Source: Pleodorina starrii
Lineage: Eukaryota > Chlorophyta > Chlorophyceae > Chlamydomonadales > Volvocaceae
Direction of reading: 5' to 3'
Length of the DNA: 64,000 nucleotides
Assembly (NCBI GenBank): GCA_030267565.1
Contig: BRXU01000026.1
Span: forward strand, 310,001-374,000
Shown one piece after another: positions 45,757 through 58,300 of the stretch. Position numbers and translations under genes: made by a program. Every line of letters starts with the position of its first letter. Within the stretch, counting starts at the first letter, position 1. The notes under the pieces are model-generated. The model saw only the letters and a program-made list of their open reading frames with translations, was not told the origin of the DNA and searched no databases.

Positions 45757-47100
45757 AATGCTGTTCGGTGCTTACGCGCCCGAAATTGCGATTTCCATGC
45801 GCGCAACCGCAGGCGGACACCATGCACACGGTGCGCTGAACTTGATTATGAAATGGAAAAGGACTTCTGTAAACACCTCGCCTAGGGCCGCCCGGCCAGC
45901 GTCGAAGCGATTTGGAGGGGTCCAGGAAACCTCCTGGCGTGATTGATCGATGCGTTACCCTGCATAACCGAACGACCCCAGGCAGAAGCCGGGTCAGTAC
46001 GTGTCTTGACGTGTGAACCAGCAGCCTACCAGCAGCCAAACTGGGCTACCTGGGTGGGCGCATGTGGGTAGCTCGGTCCCAGGTCTGCTGGCTCCGGTTG
46101 CTCCTGGTTGCTTCGGCACGCGCCTTGAGCACTTGACACGCATCGCATAGGACTCGACCCAGCTCGCTGAAGTGCATGTCGTATTTTCGCGCTGACAACG
46201 CGCCCCACGTATGTCTGCCATACGGTGGTGGTGTCGGCAGTACCAATTTACCATCCTTGCTATCCGTTTCGTTTGTATATCATTTACACCTCGACGCACC
46301 TCGCGTGTGCATCGTCTTAGCCCTATTCTTTATTTCATTCCGAACTTCGCATAGCTGCTACCTGCTAGGGTCGGTGGTTCTGCAGGGTTCTGCCGCCCGG
46401 CTGCACGTATGACCTGCACGCATGGCGAAATAGCATGTACCGTACGTACCGTATGTACGGACGCTGTACAGCCTTCCAGAAGCTGCGTTTCCGCCACAAT
46501 GCAAGGCCCGCTGGCCCGCTGGCTCAGCCCTTCTAATTCTAACCAGGGCCTGCAGCCCACTGCAACAGCCAGAGCAACAACCTTGCCTGCCGGCCTCCTC
46601 GCCGGTTATGTATCGCCCCCCGTGAATAAGACAACCTGTGCCATCGCACTGTACCGTACCGTACCCGTAAAGTGCCGTACGTGCGACGTCCGGGCTCCGG
46701 CCTCAAACACAGAGAATGCACGGGAGGCACTTTCCAGCTGTGCTGCCGCTACCATGCGTGGGTTACGGTAATGCACACACGTCCAGGCAAGTACCCTTCA
46801 GGTATACCTTCAGGCCCCTTGTGCTCGCTGCCAAGCAAGACATTCGGGTGCAGCGCAACCCAAGGTCTTGCACAGGCCCCCTTACACAGGCGTGAAGAGC
46901 GGCGCGCACCCTACGTTGCTACGTACCCGGCTCGATCCAAGGTCTTCCTTTGCTGACCTCGTGCTGACCGATCCTCATCGCGACGTCGCCGCCTAACGTT
47001 TCACGAAAGCGCCGTCCGTTCCGAAGCGCCGTCCGCTTCTTGTTTGCAAGGGCCGACCGGTCCTCCTTGCAGGCCCACCATCATGCACCCTCCACCGGGG

Positions 47101-47150
47101 TCCGTTCGCTAACGCCGTCTTCGTCTCCGCTGCGGTATCATTTTTTACCC
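47101..47150 (+). repeat. Dispersed repeat family C, intergenic copy
   Basis: TCCGTTCGCTAACGCCGTCT and TCTCCGCTGCGGTATC followed by ATTTTTTACCC. It is close to a full-length copy. Confidence 0.8.
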
Positions 47151-48586
47151 TCCACGCACGCTTCGAAACGACGGCAAAGCCAAATGCGCGCACACCTGCT
47201 CTCCAGTCCTCACAGCCCCTCCCCCACAGCAGGTTTACATGTTTTGCCTCCGAGGCCTCCGAAACGTCAAAGCACCTCAATCCTACAGCGTGGATCCTTG
47301 ATGGGATGCCCTGATTCCCTACTAAGCACTCCATCCGCCGCTCCTTCCCGCCTCCTGACCCGCTCAGTCCCTCAGCACCAGCACCAAAGGACGTCGCGTA
47401 GCATCAGTGGAAGACCCCCCCCAGTGACTGTTACAGTGGGCTCCAGACCCGCCGGTTACCCCATGCCGGGCGTCACCATGCCAGCTGGTGCGCAGCAGGA
47501 TCCTCCCCCCCCCTAGCTGCTCGCCTGCTCGCCCGCCATGGGCGCTTGCACGCTACGGGCGACCGAATCCCCATGGGCAGGCAGTCCGCCGGTCACCCGG
47601 TCACCCAACCCGGAACCCCAGATCGAACCCAGCCCTGTCCACCCCCCTGCCTCCCAAGTCCCAAACCACGCCACGCCGCTGCAAGCGCCTCGCAATCCCT
47701 ATACACCCACGACCATCGTCCCCCCAGGCCCGCCGTCTCCTTCTCCGCTGCGAAATTTTGTTTATACCTCCCAGGCCTGCAACCCTACTGATGCCAACCG
47801 CATACCGTTCACCTCCCCGAGAGTGGACTGCGCCGCTGAGCCCCCCCCCAGGTTTCCTGGCGCTCCACCCATCGCACATCCCGCACCGAAAAGTTCGGGT
47901 CCCCGGAAAGACCCAGCTCCTCAGCTGCAGAGTCCCCCGGGCGGCGCCGCCCGCGGCAGAGCCGTCCTGGGCCCGACGTACTCCGCATGTACAGCCCACC
48001 ACCACCACCACCACCCCGATGTAATCCTCCCATGGGTGCGCCCTGCTGGAGAATTCGCCCTTATTGATGTCATGTGCGGGGCCCCAGTGCACAGCCAGCC
48101 GTTGTCAATCAAGCACACAGCTTCGCCTCGCCGCGCCTGGGCTAAGGATTCCGCTGCAGGCGCTCGGGGTCAGCACTGTGTTTCCACCGCTGCTGCTGCC
48201 ACCGCTGCTGCTGCTGCTGCAGCCGCCGCCGCTGCTGCTACTGCAGCTGGAGGCAGCGTTTCCTCCTGGAGCCTGGAGGACGGACGCGGGGGCTCATCCC
48301 CGGCGGGCGCCGCGCGCAGCGCAGTGGGCTCATACGTACTGGTATGTCGTATGTGTGTGTGTATGTGAAAGCAAAAGAGCTCAGCACTTTGATTGAAGTT
48401 CGCGCGGGCGCTGCATCGGGGGTAGCTGTTGAACCGGGCCCGCTGGTCGCGGTGGCCTCCCCGCTGGTCCGCCAGCTCTGGTGGCCGGCTGCCGGGCTAC
48501 CTCGGAGGGTTGGCCATGGCCTTGCCATCGGGCATTACCCCCGCAAACTCGGGCGCCCTGGGCACCTGCAGAGGGGCCCCCGAGGT

Positions 48587-48716
48587 GGGGGGGTAAGAAA
48601 ACAGATGCCGCAGCGAAGGAACGGAGACGGGGTTGGTCGATGGTGGAGGGGGGTCAGGGAGTGATATGCTCCTTTGTATTAAAAAATGAGTCACTGCGGA
48701 CGTTGTTGAGCACGCT
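48587..48716 (-). repeat. Antisense family C plus family A pair
   Basis: Read on the minus strand, a family A leader and core (48648-48716) is followed by a family C copy (48587-48631). The pairing is like the sense A/C pair at 61601-61698. Confidence 0.78.
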
Positions 48717-49986
48717 GGTGGAGGGGGGTGCGGCGTTACAGCGCATGCGTGCGTGAGGGGGGAGTAGGGGGTACTGAAAGGATGGACAGGCTGCATGTGA
48801 GCAGAGCCGGCGTGCAAGGCCGGGATCAACGGCTGTAGATCGATGGTACGGGCCAAGATGCATCGGCGTCTCGCCGTCATCGGCGCCAGAAACCAAGGGC
48901 GCACGTTCCCGGACCGGGTTTGGGATGTGGGCATCTCCACGCGCCTCAAAAGTGTGCTGTGGGGGCGGGCCCGAACAGCCAGGACCTCGCTCCCCGCGGG
49001 CTGACCAAGCAGAGTGGCACACCCGGCCTCCTGATGGTGGTGGTGGCCCGAGGAGCTCTCGCAGTCAGCGTCACAAGACCCGGAACCGCTAACAGACCCT
49101 TCGCACCTGCTCGGCGAAGGGCAGCTCGCGCCACTGCCCTGCACGGCAAAGGAAACGCGTGCCAAACCCGGCACGCCAGCAGGTGGCGTCGTCACACTCA
49201 GGATTGGCGCGGCAAAGTGCGTGCGCCCTTAGGACAGGAACTGCAAAGCTGCGCGTTTGGCTTCGAGATCTTTCAGGTTCGCGATGACCAGCTGGCAAAA
49301 CAGCAGCAGCAGCATAAACCTAAAGAGGTGGTTGAAAAGTAACGGGAGACGACGCTCACCTGCGGAGCTGATGGCAAACTTCCCGCACACGCTCAGGCGC
49401 TCCCCAACGGCTAATTTAGGCCCGGTGCCCCTGCGAATGGCATTGCGACGCCAGCCGGGCCGTTTCGGGTGCATGTCCGGGCGCAAGGCGCACATTCAGC
49501 GGCAGCATCGACGGTATTACCGGATTGGGTTGAGAGAGCCAGGCTTAACGCCGGTCACCTCCATGTCTGCCTACACCCACGGGGAACGGAGTTGTCTCGA
49601 AAGGGTGGGTTGGGGTCGACGAAGTTAATGTCAGAACGTTAAGCCTTTCAATGCTCTCAACATAACAACCTTGAACTCTTGAAGTCTCAAAAATGCTCTA
49701 CACAGCCTGCCCGACACAGATGTACGAATTGTATGCGGTTGAAGCCAACAACTTTGTCCGGCAGTGAATTGCCTTTTGCCTGTTTTTCGAAAGGGTCTGT
49801 GCAAATCAGAACCAGTGTTAAGTAGTATCCTTCTGAACCGACACGCTTGCTCGCTGGAACTGAAACTGCCGGGGCTTGGACGGGCATACCGGAATCCACG
49901 TGCGTGCGTCACGCCCCAGATCAGCCTTAGCACCGTCTCGCTCTTATCTCGCAATCACGTTCTGCCAATAGGCGGCGCCTGCTGCC

Positions 49987-52900
49987 ATGGTGCTCGTGCT
50001 GTGCATCGGCGACCTGCACATCCCGCACCGTGCAGCGGACCTGCCCCCAAAGTTCAAGGAACTGCTCAAACCCGGAAAGATTCACACCACCATCTGCGTC
50101 GGCAACGTGTGCAGCAAGGTAACACCGGTCCTCTCGTCCCTTGCATAGGAGCCACTGACCGGAGCCACTGCCCTCTGTCGGAGCCACTGCCAAAGTTAAC
50201 CCCAGCCTCCACCTCCTCAACGCCCCTTCTTCCCCCGACCCCCCCAAGGTCTTTCTCGATTACCTGCGTACGATATCCGGTGACCTCCACGTGGTAGCGG
50301 GCGACTTCGACGAGTTCCCGGCGCCTGACCAACTGGTAGAGAGAGGCTGGGCGCGTAGCTTCGCCAGGGGCCGTTCTGGGGCGGCGAACCGCACGTTCTC
50401 GCAGAAAACAGCGTCACCGGAGCGAGGGGGGCCAGTGGCGTGGCGGGCGCAGCTTGCCAGGCGCAAGGGAGGGATAGGGGACTCCGTTGCAGCAATGAAG
50501 AGGAAGGGGGCTGGCCTCCATACCCGCTCGGCGTGGACTTGAAACGCCATGTTGGGTCAAGTATACCTGGATCAGAAAGCTCTCGAGTGCTGCAACCAGG
50601 GCTATCTTTTGACGCATCTCTCTCGCAGCCGCCCACGACCTGGCGTTGTGTTGCATCGCGATCTCTGGCGTCGGGTTTTATCCATCCAACCGACATGACG
50701 CGCCGGGATACGGGGCAATCGTGCACGCGCGCACGCACGCACTGGTTAGCCAGTCCATCGCGCGCCTTGGGGGCTGGTGCACCCCGCCTCCCTCCCCAGT
50801 CCCACTGCTGGGGGTCCGTTCGCGAACTCGGCCTCCATTCCACCGTTTTGCGGTACCATCTGAACAGCTCCTTCCACTCTCCACTCTCCCTGCGCTCTTC
50901 GTGTCCGCAGATCCTGGATCTGGCGGGTTTCAAAGTGGGGGTCGTACACGGACACCAGGTGGGGGCATTTTGGGTTGGAAGGGGCGGGCGGGGGGGAATA
51001 CGACAGTCTGAAGTACGACAGTCCAAAGAGGCAACCTGACAAGCTGACAGAGCCTTAGTGAACAGTTTCACTTCAGGAGTATCGGAATGGCGTTGGCGAC
51101 ATGGGGGTATACTGGGGAAGGGGAAGGGGAAGTAAGAGACGAAGCCGCGGCGGGGAGGGGAGGGGATGGTTTGGCGGCTTCGCCTCGCTCTCCCTCGTCT
51201 CTCGCTTCTGGGTCGAGTTGGCTGGGATTGGGTTGGAGGGGCCAGGGGACTGGGAGGGATGTGGAGTTGGAGATGGAGGGTTGGGTGGCCGATCCGACAA
51301 TTGGCTGTGCAGACGGAAGGAGAGGAACGTGCGGGAGGCGAGGCGAGGGAGGGAGACACAGGTGGTTGGGAGGTGGTTGGTGGTGTGTTGGATTGGGGGC
51401 CGGCGGAGCCGTGGGCGGCCGTGTAAGATGCTTGTGTCGATTCCAATGAGGGGCCCCGTGGTTCGGTCGTTTGGGACCAAGTGGGCCGAGAACACCGGCA
51501 GAGCAGCAGGGCAAGGGCGCCGGGGGGGCAGGGCAGGGCGACAGGGGGCGGGGGTTCGGGTGGGTTTGCAGGAGGCGGGTCAGATGGGGGCGGGTTGGGG
51601 CGTGGGACCTGATGCCGCAGCGAGCGGGCAAGCAGTAACGGGACACGAGACCCCTGCGGGCGGGGCGGGCTGGCAGGTCGCGTCCCGTTTCTGCTCGCCA
51701 ACCCGTCGGCGTCCCTCATTGTAACTCTTGCATCCTACTCGTCGGCGTCGGCATCGGCGTGTGGTGTCCCCTTGCTTCGCTTCGATCTGCTTGCGGTCTG
51801 CCTGCGACATGTCGCTGATCCCGGCTGCGCGACACACATTGCCAGGCGGGCCGGGCTGGCCATCCTGCGCGGCGCTCCTCCCTCCTTCACACGCCCCGCC
51901 TGCCATCGGCCCTGATCCTTGTACCCACCCAACAAAACGCCCTGCCCTCCCCCCTCCCCGGCTCCGGCCTATACGTGGATAACCCCCGGCTCCGGCCTAT
52001 ACGTGGATACCCCCCCCCTCCCCCCAAACTGCAGATCGTCCCCTGGGCCGACCCAGATGCCACCTCGCTGCTGCAGCGCCAGATGGGGGTGGATATCCTG
52101 CTGACTGGAAACACGCACCGATTCGAGGTGGGGCATGGGGGGGGCTATCCACGTATAGGCCGTGGTTTTAAGAGTGGTTTTGCAAGTAAAAACAAGAAGA
52201 GGGGGGCGGGGGCGGGGGCGGGCCTGGACGGTGAAGGCGCAGCAGCACCTAGGCAAAGAGCCAAAGAGGGTGTTGTTATGCAAGGATAGGGCGGGGGGTA
52301 GGGTGTAAGAATGCAATGCAAAACTTGGTACTGGTTGCAGCGACCAGACACCAAGGTAAGCGGCGGGGGGTGGGTGGGAATGGATCAAAGGCAGGCATGC
52401 GTTGGGCTGTTCGGTCAGGGAGGAGAAACGTCTGTCCGTGTCTCGCGGGCAAGGGCGGAGGGTGACCGGGGCCACACGGTGTGGTGTGTTTTATTATTCC
52501 CGTGGGGCCACACAGCAGGAGCACAGGGGGGAGGGGGTTTCCTTGGGAGAGTGGGCCAAGGGTGCGTGTGAGCGTGTGGCCGGCTGCAATAGCCCTCGCC
52601 GCGTTCCGGGGGGAGGGCCACCACGTCCGCGTCACTCGTCCGTGCCCTGCGCCCGGCCACCCGCCCGGCCGGCAGCCCCAGACGCCGCCTCTTTCCTGCG
52701 CCTCCCTCCCTTGCCTCCCCTTGCTTGACCCCCTTGTCCCTGCCTCGCTGCGGTGCGGTTTCGTCTTTTGTGTGCCGTCCCCCTGCCCCTCTTCTGGCCC
52801 CCCCCCCAGGCGCGTAAGGCAGGCACCTGCGTGACCCTGAACCCCGGATCCGCCACGGGGGCCTACGCCGTCGCGGGGGAGGGCGCCGCCACCCCCAGCT

Positions 52901-53285
52901 TCGTGCTCATGGACCTGGATGGGAGCAAGGTGGGCGCGGAGAAAGGGAGATGTGCACGGAGATGGGCACGGCAGCGGCAGCGGCAGCAGCAGTGGCGGCA
53001 GCGGAAGAAGGACGGATGTCAACGCCCCCCGCCTCGCAAATCCCCGCCCCGTCGTCGTCGGCGGCGGGACGATGTGTTTCTCTCGCCAGCCCTACTCCAC
53101 GCCGCCCCCTCACCCTTCCCCTTTGCTCAGTACCTGGAAAAATGCTCCCTCTCCTGCCCACCCGCCCGCCCGCCTGCCCGCCCCCGCCCCCCGCCCCTGG
53201 TCAGGTGACCGTGTACGTGTACCAGCTGGTCGACGGGGAGGTGCGGGTGGAGAAGATCGACTACACCAAGGGGGCGGCCGCGTGA
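49987..53285 (+). CDS. VPS29: VPS29, retromer subunit (6 exons)
   Basis: Exons 49987-50118, 50249-50335, 50911-50958, 52035-52127, 52810-52929 and 53205-53285 give 186 residues, the normal VPS29 length. The product is the metallophosphoesterase-fold subunit of the retromer coat, which recycles cargo from endosomes to the Golgi. Landmarks in order are [71 protein letters not shown] and [18 protein letters not shown]. The exon 4/5 junction aligns residue for residue with human VPS29, so no extra exon is needed. One odd point is that the usual SGHTH has become TGNTH. Introns 3 and 4 carry family B and D repeats. It is next to WDR11 in the same orientation. Confidence 0.95.
51959..52019 (+). repeat. 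Two head-to-tail family B copies
   Basis: The core CTCCGGCCTATACGTGGAT occurs twice about 29 bases apart, ending in a C tract 16 bases before exon 4 of VPS29. Confidence 0.85.
52138..52200 (-). repeat. Antisense family B plus family D at an intron 5' end
   Basis: It begins 11 bases after the exon 4 donor of VPS29. The G run of the antisense copy merges with the donor GTGGGG. The reverse strand shows the family B core and then a diverged family D core (CTTGTTTTTACTTGCAAAAC). Confidence 0.75.
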
Positions 53286-55343
53286 GGGGAGGGGGTCCAA
53301 GGCGGGCAGCTGCAGGAGAGGGAGGGACACGGAGGCAAGGGAGGGGAGCGCGGAGGAGCGGAAAGGGAGGAGCCGGGGCAGCGAAGGCGCGGACCGAACA
53401 GGAGGAGGAGGAGAAGAGCAGTGAAAAGACTGGAGAGCAGCGCTGGGCTTGGCCTGGCTGGGTTGGGCTGGGTTGGGTTGGGTTGGGTTGGGCTGGGCTG
53501 GGCTGGGCTGGGCTGGGTTCGCTAGGGAGCCGATCCGGATGGAGGGGGGGCCTCTGGAGCTGCTGCCCGTGAGCTGCCCTACTACCACGGCGTGGTATTC
53601 GTGGTGACCCGCGGGTCGGTTTCCCGGTCGGCATGAGCGGCGCGGAGCTGGGCTGCGATGAGGAGCTGGCTTCCTGGATTACAGTGCGTCGCGCCGCGCC
53701 GGCGCCGTGCTTCGCTGGCTGTCCGTGTGCCGGCTGTGTCACGAGCTTTGTCGACCGCTGGCTAGACGGTTGCGTCCGTTTCCCTTTGCACGTGGGTGTA
53801 CCCGGGGGTGAGGGCCGCTGGTCGTTTGAGCTGGCGGTGGGTTTGGCGTGGACGGGTGCCCGCTGGCCAGTGTTCGCGGTGCGGTGCGATGGCGGCCCCT
53901 CATGGGTATCGACGGCAAAACCCAGCCGCCCTGCCGGCTGAGAGCGCAGGCGCCCCGCCCTGGGCCCACCTCTCGCCGTCTGGCGTTGCGCACCGGCCGG
54001 CTCAGGCGGGGCCGCGCGACCCCCAAGCGCTGCAATGTCGCTGCGGTTGGCGGCCAGTCTCTGGAGGCTGATGGAGCCGCTTTCGGGGCTCGCGTCGGGT
54101 CTTCCGGTGGCCGGAGGTGGCGTGGCGAGCACGGGTTTCGGAGCCGTTGTGGAGGCGTCGGGTGAAGTGGTCCGCCACCACGTCACGCTTTCTTTGCCGG
54201 GTGCTATGAACAGGCGGCACCGCTGGCGCGCACGCATATCTAGGCGCAGCCGCACGCAGGAGGAAGCGTTTCCCGGAAGACAGGTTCGCGGTTGCGCCCT
54301 CTCGAAGAAGCACACGCACGCAGGAGTGGGGGTAGGCGTTTGAAGAGGGTGCGTTTGCGAGAGGCGAGGGGCCTCAGGCTGGGTGAGGGGAGTTCCTCGG
54401 CTGGCTGGGTGGGTGTGTTTAGCTGTTGTTGCGTTGCTGGTAACTGCGGGCTCGAGACCCTCGGGAAGGGTGGAGCCAGCGCAGCATCGGGGCGTATCCT
54501 GCAGCAGGAACGGGTTGTGTGTGCTGCGGCTTCCTCCGTGTGTTCTTGAGCAATCCGACGCTTGTGTGCTTGCTGGGCTGGCTGGCTGGCTGGGTGGGCG
54601 GGTGGGTGGGTGGGAGAAGAACGTCGGGGAACGAAGAGTGCGGTGATGCCAAGGTTGAGCATCAGCCACACGCCGACTGGCCGCTGGATTGTGAGGGTGC
54701 CGTCTGGGCACGTGGGTTGTGCAAGTCGTGGCGTGACGCGTGAGGGTGATCATGGCTTGCAGTTCTGACAAAGTTGTGTGCAGGTGCTGTTGCGAAGAAG
54801 TCGATTATGGAAGGGTGCATGGCAAGCGGAGACATTGGTTTGCAGTGGCTTCGGCGCCGGTGTCGAACGCCACGGCAGGTCGGCCTCGTGCGGCGATGGG
54901 CTCGCGGGGAGTGACGGACTTTGTTCGAAGGGTTATGAAGGTTTCATGCTTCTATCGACAGTCGTTCCGCCGCACTGCATGTAGGATATAGTTCACCAAG
55001 CTTTTAGTAACGCGCGTACGGAGTCCGTAAGTCGCGGCTCGCAAGTGACATATCGGAATGATCCCACAGCCCACCCCATGCTTGCTGACTGAAGTCATCC
55101 TATTGACAAATAAGTACAAAGTATAGGACTCGACACTTTAGGAAAGGGTACAGATGACATAGCACGTAGCCTGACGGTTGATGGCTGGGTGCAAACTTTG
55201 CTAATGCGAGCTGCCACCGTTGAACTCGGAAAAGAATAGTAGGAGACAAATTGGATCGCGCAGTCGTTGCAAAGAGAGCCAAAACCGCCATACCTACTGT
55301 CGAAAGCGAAGCCGGATTCCTTACTTTGGTCACTTGAAAGAAA
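53286..55343. other. Intergenic region between VPS29 and WDR11
   Basis: It holds a GGGTT/GGGCT tandem tract at about 53450-53520 and GC-rich sequence with long but unconvincing frames on both strands. The last 350 bp before WDR11 are more AT-balanced and are the likely promoter. Confidence 0.5.
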
Positions 55344-58300
55344 ATGCCTCCTACCGAACACGCAATGCATCCATCCAGCAGCTTGGAGGTTGTCGGTGTG
55401 CTGCCATGCCCAGCGACCAAGGCCAACCAGGGCGCTGCGGACCTCCTTGAAACACAGCTCTTTGCTTACGGCGTTGGATCAAGTGTCGCCGTCGTCGAGG
55501 TAGGTGGCATCTAGCGTCGCCGGGTCACCACGGCTACAGCTCATCCTTGGCACCGGTACCTGCTGATGGCGCCGCAACCATCTCGTATTCCCACCTGGCG
55601 ACTGAGGCGTGGAGCCACCCAACTGATCTTCCTCCAATCACTGTGCTTGAGCCTCTGCTGAAAAATTCGCTTCCCCGGCCTTGCTCGAACTTGCCCTCCC
55701 TCCCAGGCCGTGCGGTCCCGCACTACCCACCCCGCCCTGTCGCCCCAACCCCGTCCATCCCGCCCCGCCCTTTACGTCCCGCTCGGCCGCGCTCCTTTAC
55801 GCTCTGTGCCACTGTCGCCCCGTGCTCCGTCGTGCCCCTCAGGTGCACGAACTGCAACTTGCTTGCCTGCTACAAGGCGGGCACAGAAACCACCCGGTCA
55901 CGTCGGTCAAATGGTGGGCACCTGCTGGGGGGGGGGGGGGCACAGGGCCGCACCAGGTCTGGGTGCGAAGGCGGCTGGGCGTTGGGGCAGCACCGTCCTC
56001 CCCTCCCCTGCACGACAGGACAAGCAACAAGCCGTCCTGTCCTGCCCCGCCTTGCCCTGGTCCTGTGACAGTGGGCAAGGCACGTCATCAGCGCGCCTCT
56101 TTCCCGGCCCTCTTCCTCCCTTCCCCCCTCCCCTCCACACACACCCACCGCCACCCCACCCGCCATCTGATGCGCAACGAAGGCCCCTTCCGGGCCGGAG
56201 GGATGCTGTTGTTGAAGCTCGGGTCTCATGGCACTCGTAAACCACATCAATTTTTGCTGCAATCCTTGCCGTGGTGGCATTCTATTCGAAAACCCTAAAC
56301 TCCTCAACCCCTCCCCAAATGCCGCCGCTACTGCGCCCCCGCCCCCCCTTCCCCCCTTCCCCCCTTCGTCTCCGCTGCGGTATCATTTCCCCCCCCCCCC
56401 TTCGACCCCCCTTCCCAGGTGCCCGGACTGCCACTCCCGGGACCTCAAGAGTCACGGCAGCCACCTCAGGTCAGTCGGGGCGGATCCGCCTGGACCGCGG
56501 GCCGCATCGCGATGCCCCCCTTACCCCCTACCCCCCACCCCACCCCCCGCAGTGTCTCGTTATATAATGGAGTATATCACCTCCCTGACCCCCCACCCCC
56601 CCGCCCGCTCCCGCCCCCTTATCCCTCGCCCTCGCCGGTAGCTGGGTCCCTTTGCCAAGGCGGGGGGGGGGGGAGGAGGGGGGGAAGGGGGTCCGCCTCG
56701 ATTGCTCCGATGCAGGTCGTCTTCCTTCCTCGCGCGTGTGTGCGTGTGTGTGTGTGTGTGTGCCTCGTTTCCCGAACGCCTCCCAACCCCTTCTCCCTGC
56801 GCTGCGTCCCTCGTCTTTTTGTCCGCTCCGTGTGTTTCTGTGTCTGTGTGTGTGTGTGTTCCTCCCGCGTAAACCTCTCCAATCTCCCCCTTCCGCCCTC
56901 CGTCTCCCTGCGTCTCCCTCTCCCTCCTACCCCCGGAAAGGCTGGCCTCCGGCGACTCTGCGGGTGGTGTGGTGGTGTGGTCGCTGCTGTCGGGCGGTGT
57001 CATTGCCCGACTGGAAGACCACTTTGCGGTGAAGGACCACATCCGGGCAGTCGCCCGCGGGCGTGACACCGCAGGGGGGCCGGGGGGCGGCGGAGGCGGC
57101 GGTGGTGGTGGGGCCTCGAGCGGCGGCGGTGGAGGTGGAGGTGGTGGGATTGGAGGCAGCGGCGGCGGCGGAGGCGGAGGCGAGGGCGGTGTGGCTGGTC
57201 TCGCCTGGGTGATGTCCTCTTCGGCGGTGCTGGCGGTGCTGCTGTCTCCGGGGCTGCTGCTGCTGTGGGACACCAAGGGTGGGTGGGTTTAGGGGTTTAG
57301 GGTTGTGTGGGAGTGGGTGGGTGGGTGGGTTTAGGGGTTTAGGGTTGTGTGGGAGTGGGTGGGTGGGTGGGAGTGGGTGGGAGTGGGTGGGAGCGGGTGG
57401 GAGTGGGTGGGAGCGGGTGGGTGGGTGGGTGGGCGACTGGGTGGCGACTGGTGGGCGGGTGCGTGCCAGGGTGTGTGGGGAAGGAACACGAACCGCAGCG
57501 GTGGAACGGAGACGACCTTGGCGACGAGCCCACCCACCAAACCAGTCCTTGCTCAACATGCCCGCGACCCACCAATCCCCTCGCCCACCACCACCACACA
57601 CACACACACCACCCCACCACCCCCCCCCACCACCACCACACACACACACACACCGGGGGCTTCTCGTTTCTTTCTTGCACAATCACTCTTCAACCCTCCC
57701 CCTCCCCCCCTCCGCGCCCCTCTGCTGACGGATCCGATGCAGGTGGCGCGGTGCTGTGGAAGAGGGCCCTGCCCGCACCCGACGTGTGGCAGGGGCTGCA
57801 GGTGGGAACGGAGGGGGGGGAGGGGCGTGTGTGTGTGTTTTGGGGGGCGGGGGGTATCCACGTATAGGCCGGAGCCCGTGAACGGTGGGGGGACGGAGGA
57901 CTGCGGAGCGAGGGCGGGTGGCTGGGGCGCGCGCTTACTGGGACCTGCACTCACTCACTCACTCACTCACTTGGGGTTGTCGCCAGCGTCGCCTCTGTTG
58001 CCTCCCTTCGACTCTCGCCTGTTCCCCTCCCCCTCCCCATCTTACTGTCCATCTCACTATACCCCCTCCCTTTCCCCTTCCCGTTACCAGTACCAACGGC
58101 GTATCGCACTCTGAATAACCCCTTTCCCCCTCCCCCCTTCCCCTACCTGCCCTGCTGGTGTTGTGCAGGTTGACCCCCTGGACTGCCGCTCCCTGGCGGT
58201 GGTCAGCGGCCAAGGGGGTCTGGCGCTGGTGAGCCTGGACGACCCGGCGGCGGAGAGGGTGGGGCTGAGGACCACACGACTGCTGGGGGTGGGATCGGGA

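Larger units (their letters stand above)
45757..49986. other. 4.2-kb region without a supported gene
   Basis: Several mid-length frames exist, including 47538-48368 plus and 48497-49195 minus, but they have Pro/Arg-rich composition, no recognisable motifs and no clean splice logic. It carries a sense family C copy at 47101-47150 and an antisense C plus A pair at 48587-48716. A short plus-strand segment ending KPKEVVEK at 49342 has protein-like character but could not be tied to upstream exons. Confidence 0.5.

Noticed and set aside
40856..45764. Target-site duplication around the transposon
   Set aside because: The bases beside the two inverted repeats (CGCATGCC on the left, AATGCTGT on the right) do not match. 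The tandem 20-mer at the left is not present at the right.
47538..48368. 276-codon plus-strand frame
   Set aside because: It is Pro/Arg/Ala-rich with no recognisable motif, overlaps other open frames, and is typical of GC-rich noncoding sequence.
48497..49195. 232-codon minus-strand frame
   Set aside because: Its C-terminal part is antisense repeat family A and C sequence, and the remainder has no recognisable domain.
49264..49342. Plus-strand segment with an AG acceptor and a protein-like end (VRDDQLAKQ...EVVEK then stop)
   Set aside because: No upstream exon in matching phase could be identified, so it is only a hint of a gene end.
52337..52355. Possible 15-nt mini-exon in VPS29 intron 4 (CAG acceptor and GTAAGC donor)
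   Set aside because: Joining exon 4 to exon 5 directly aligns residue for residue with known VPS29 lengths, so the extra five residues are not needed.
53110..54771. 553-codon minus-strand frame over the VPS29 3' end
   Set aside because: It runs antisense through the last VPS29 exon and a GGGTT tandem tract, and its composition is that of a shadow frame.
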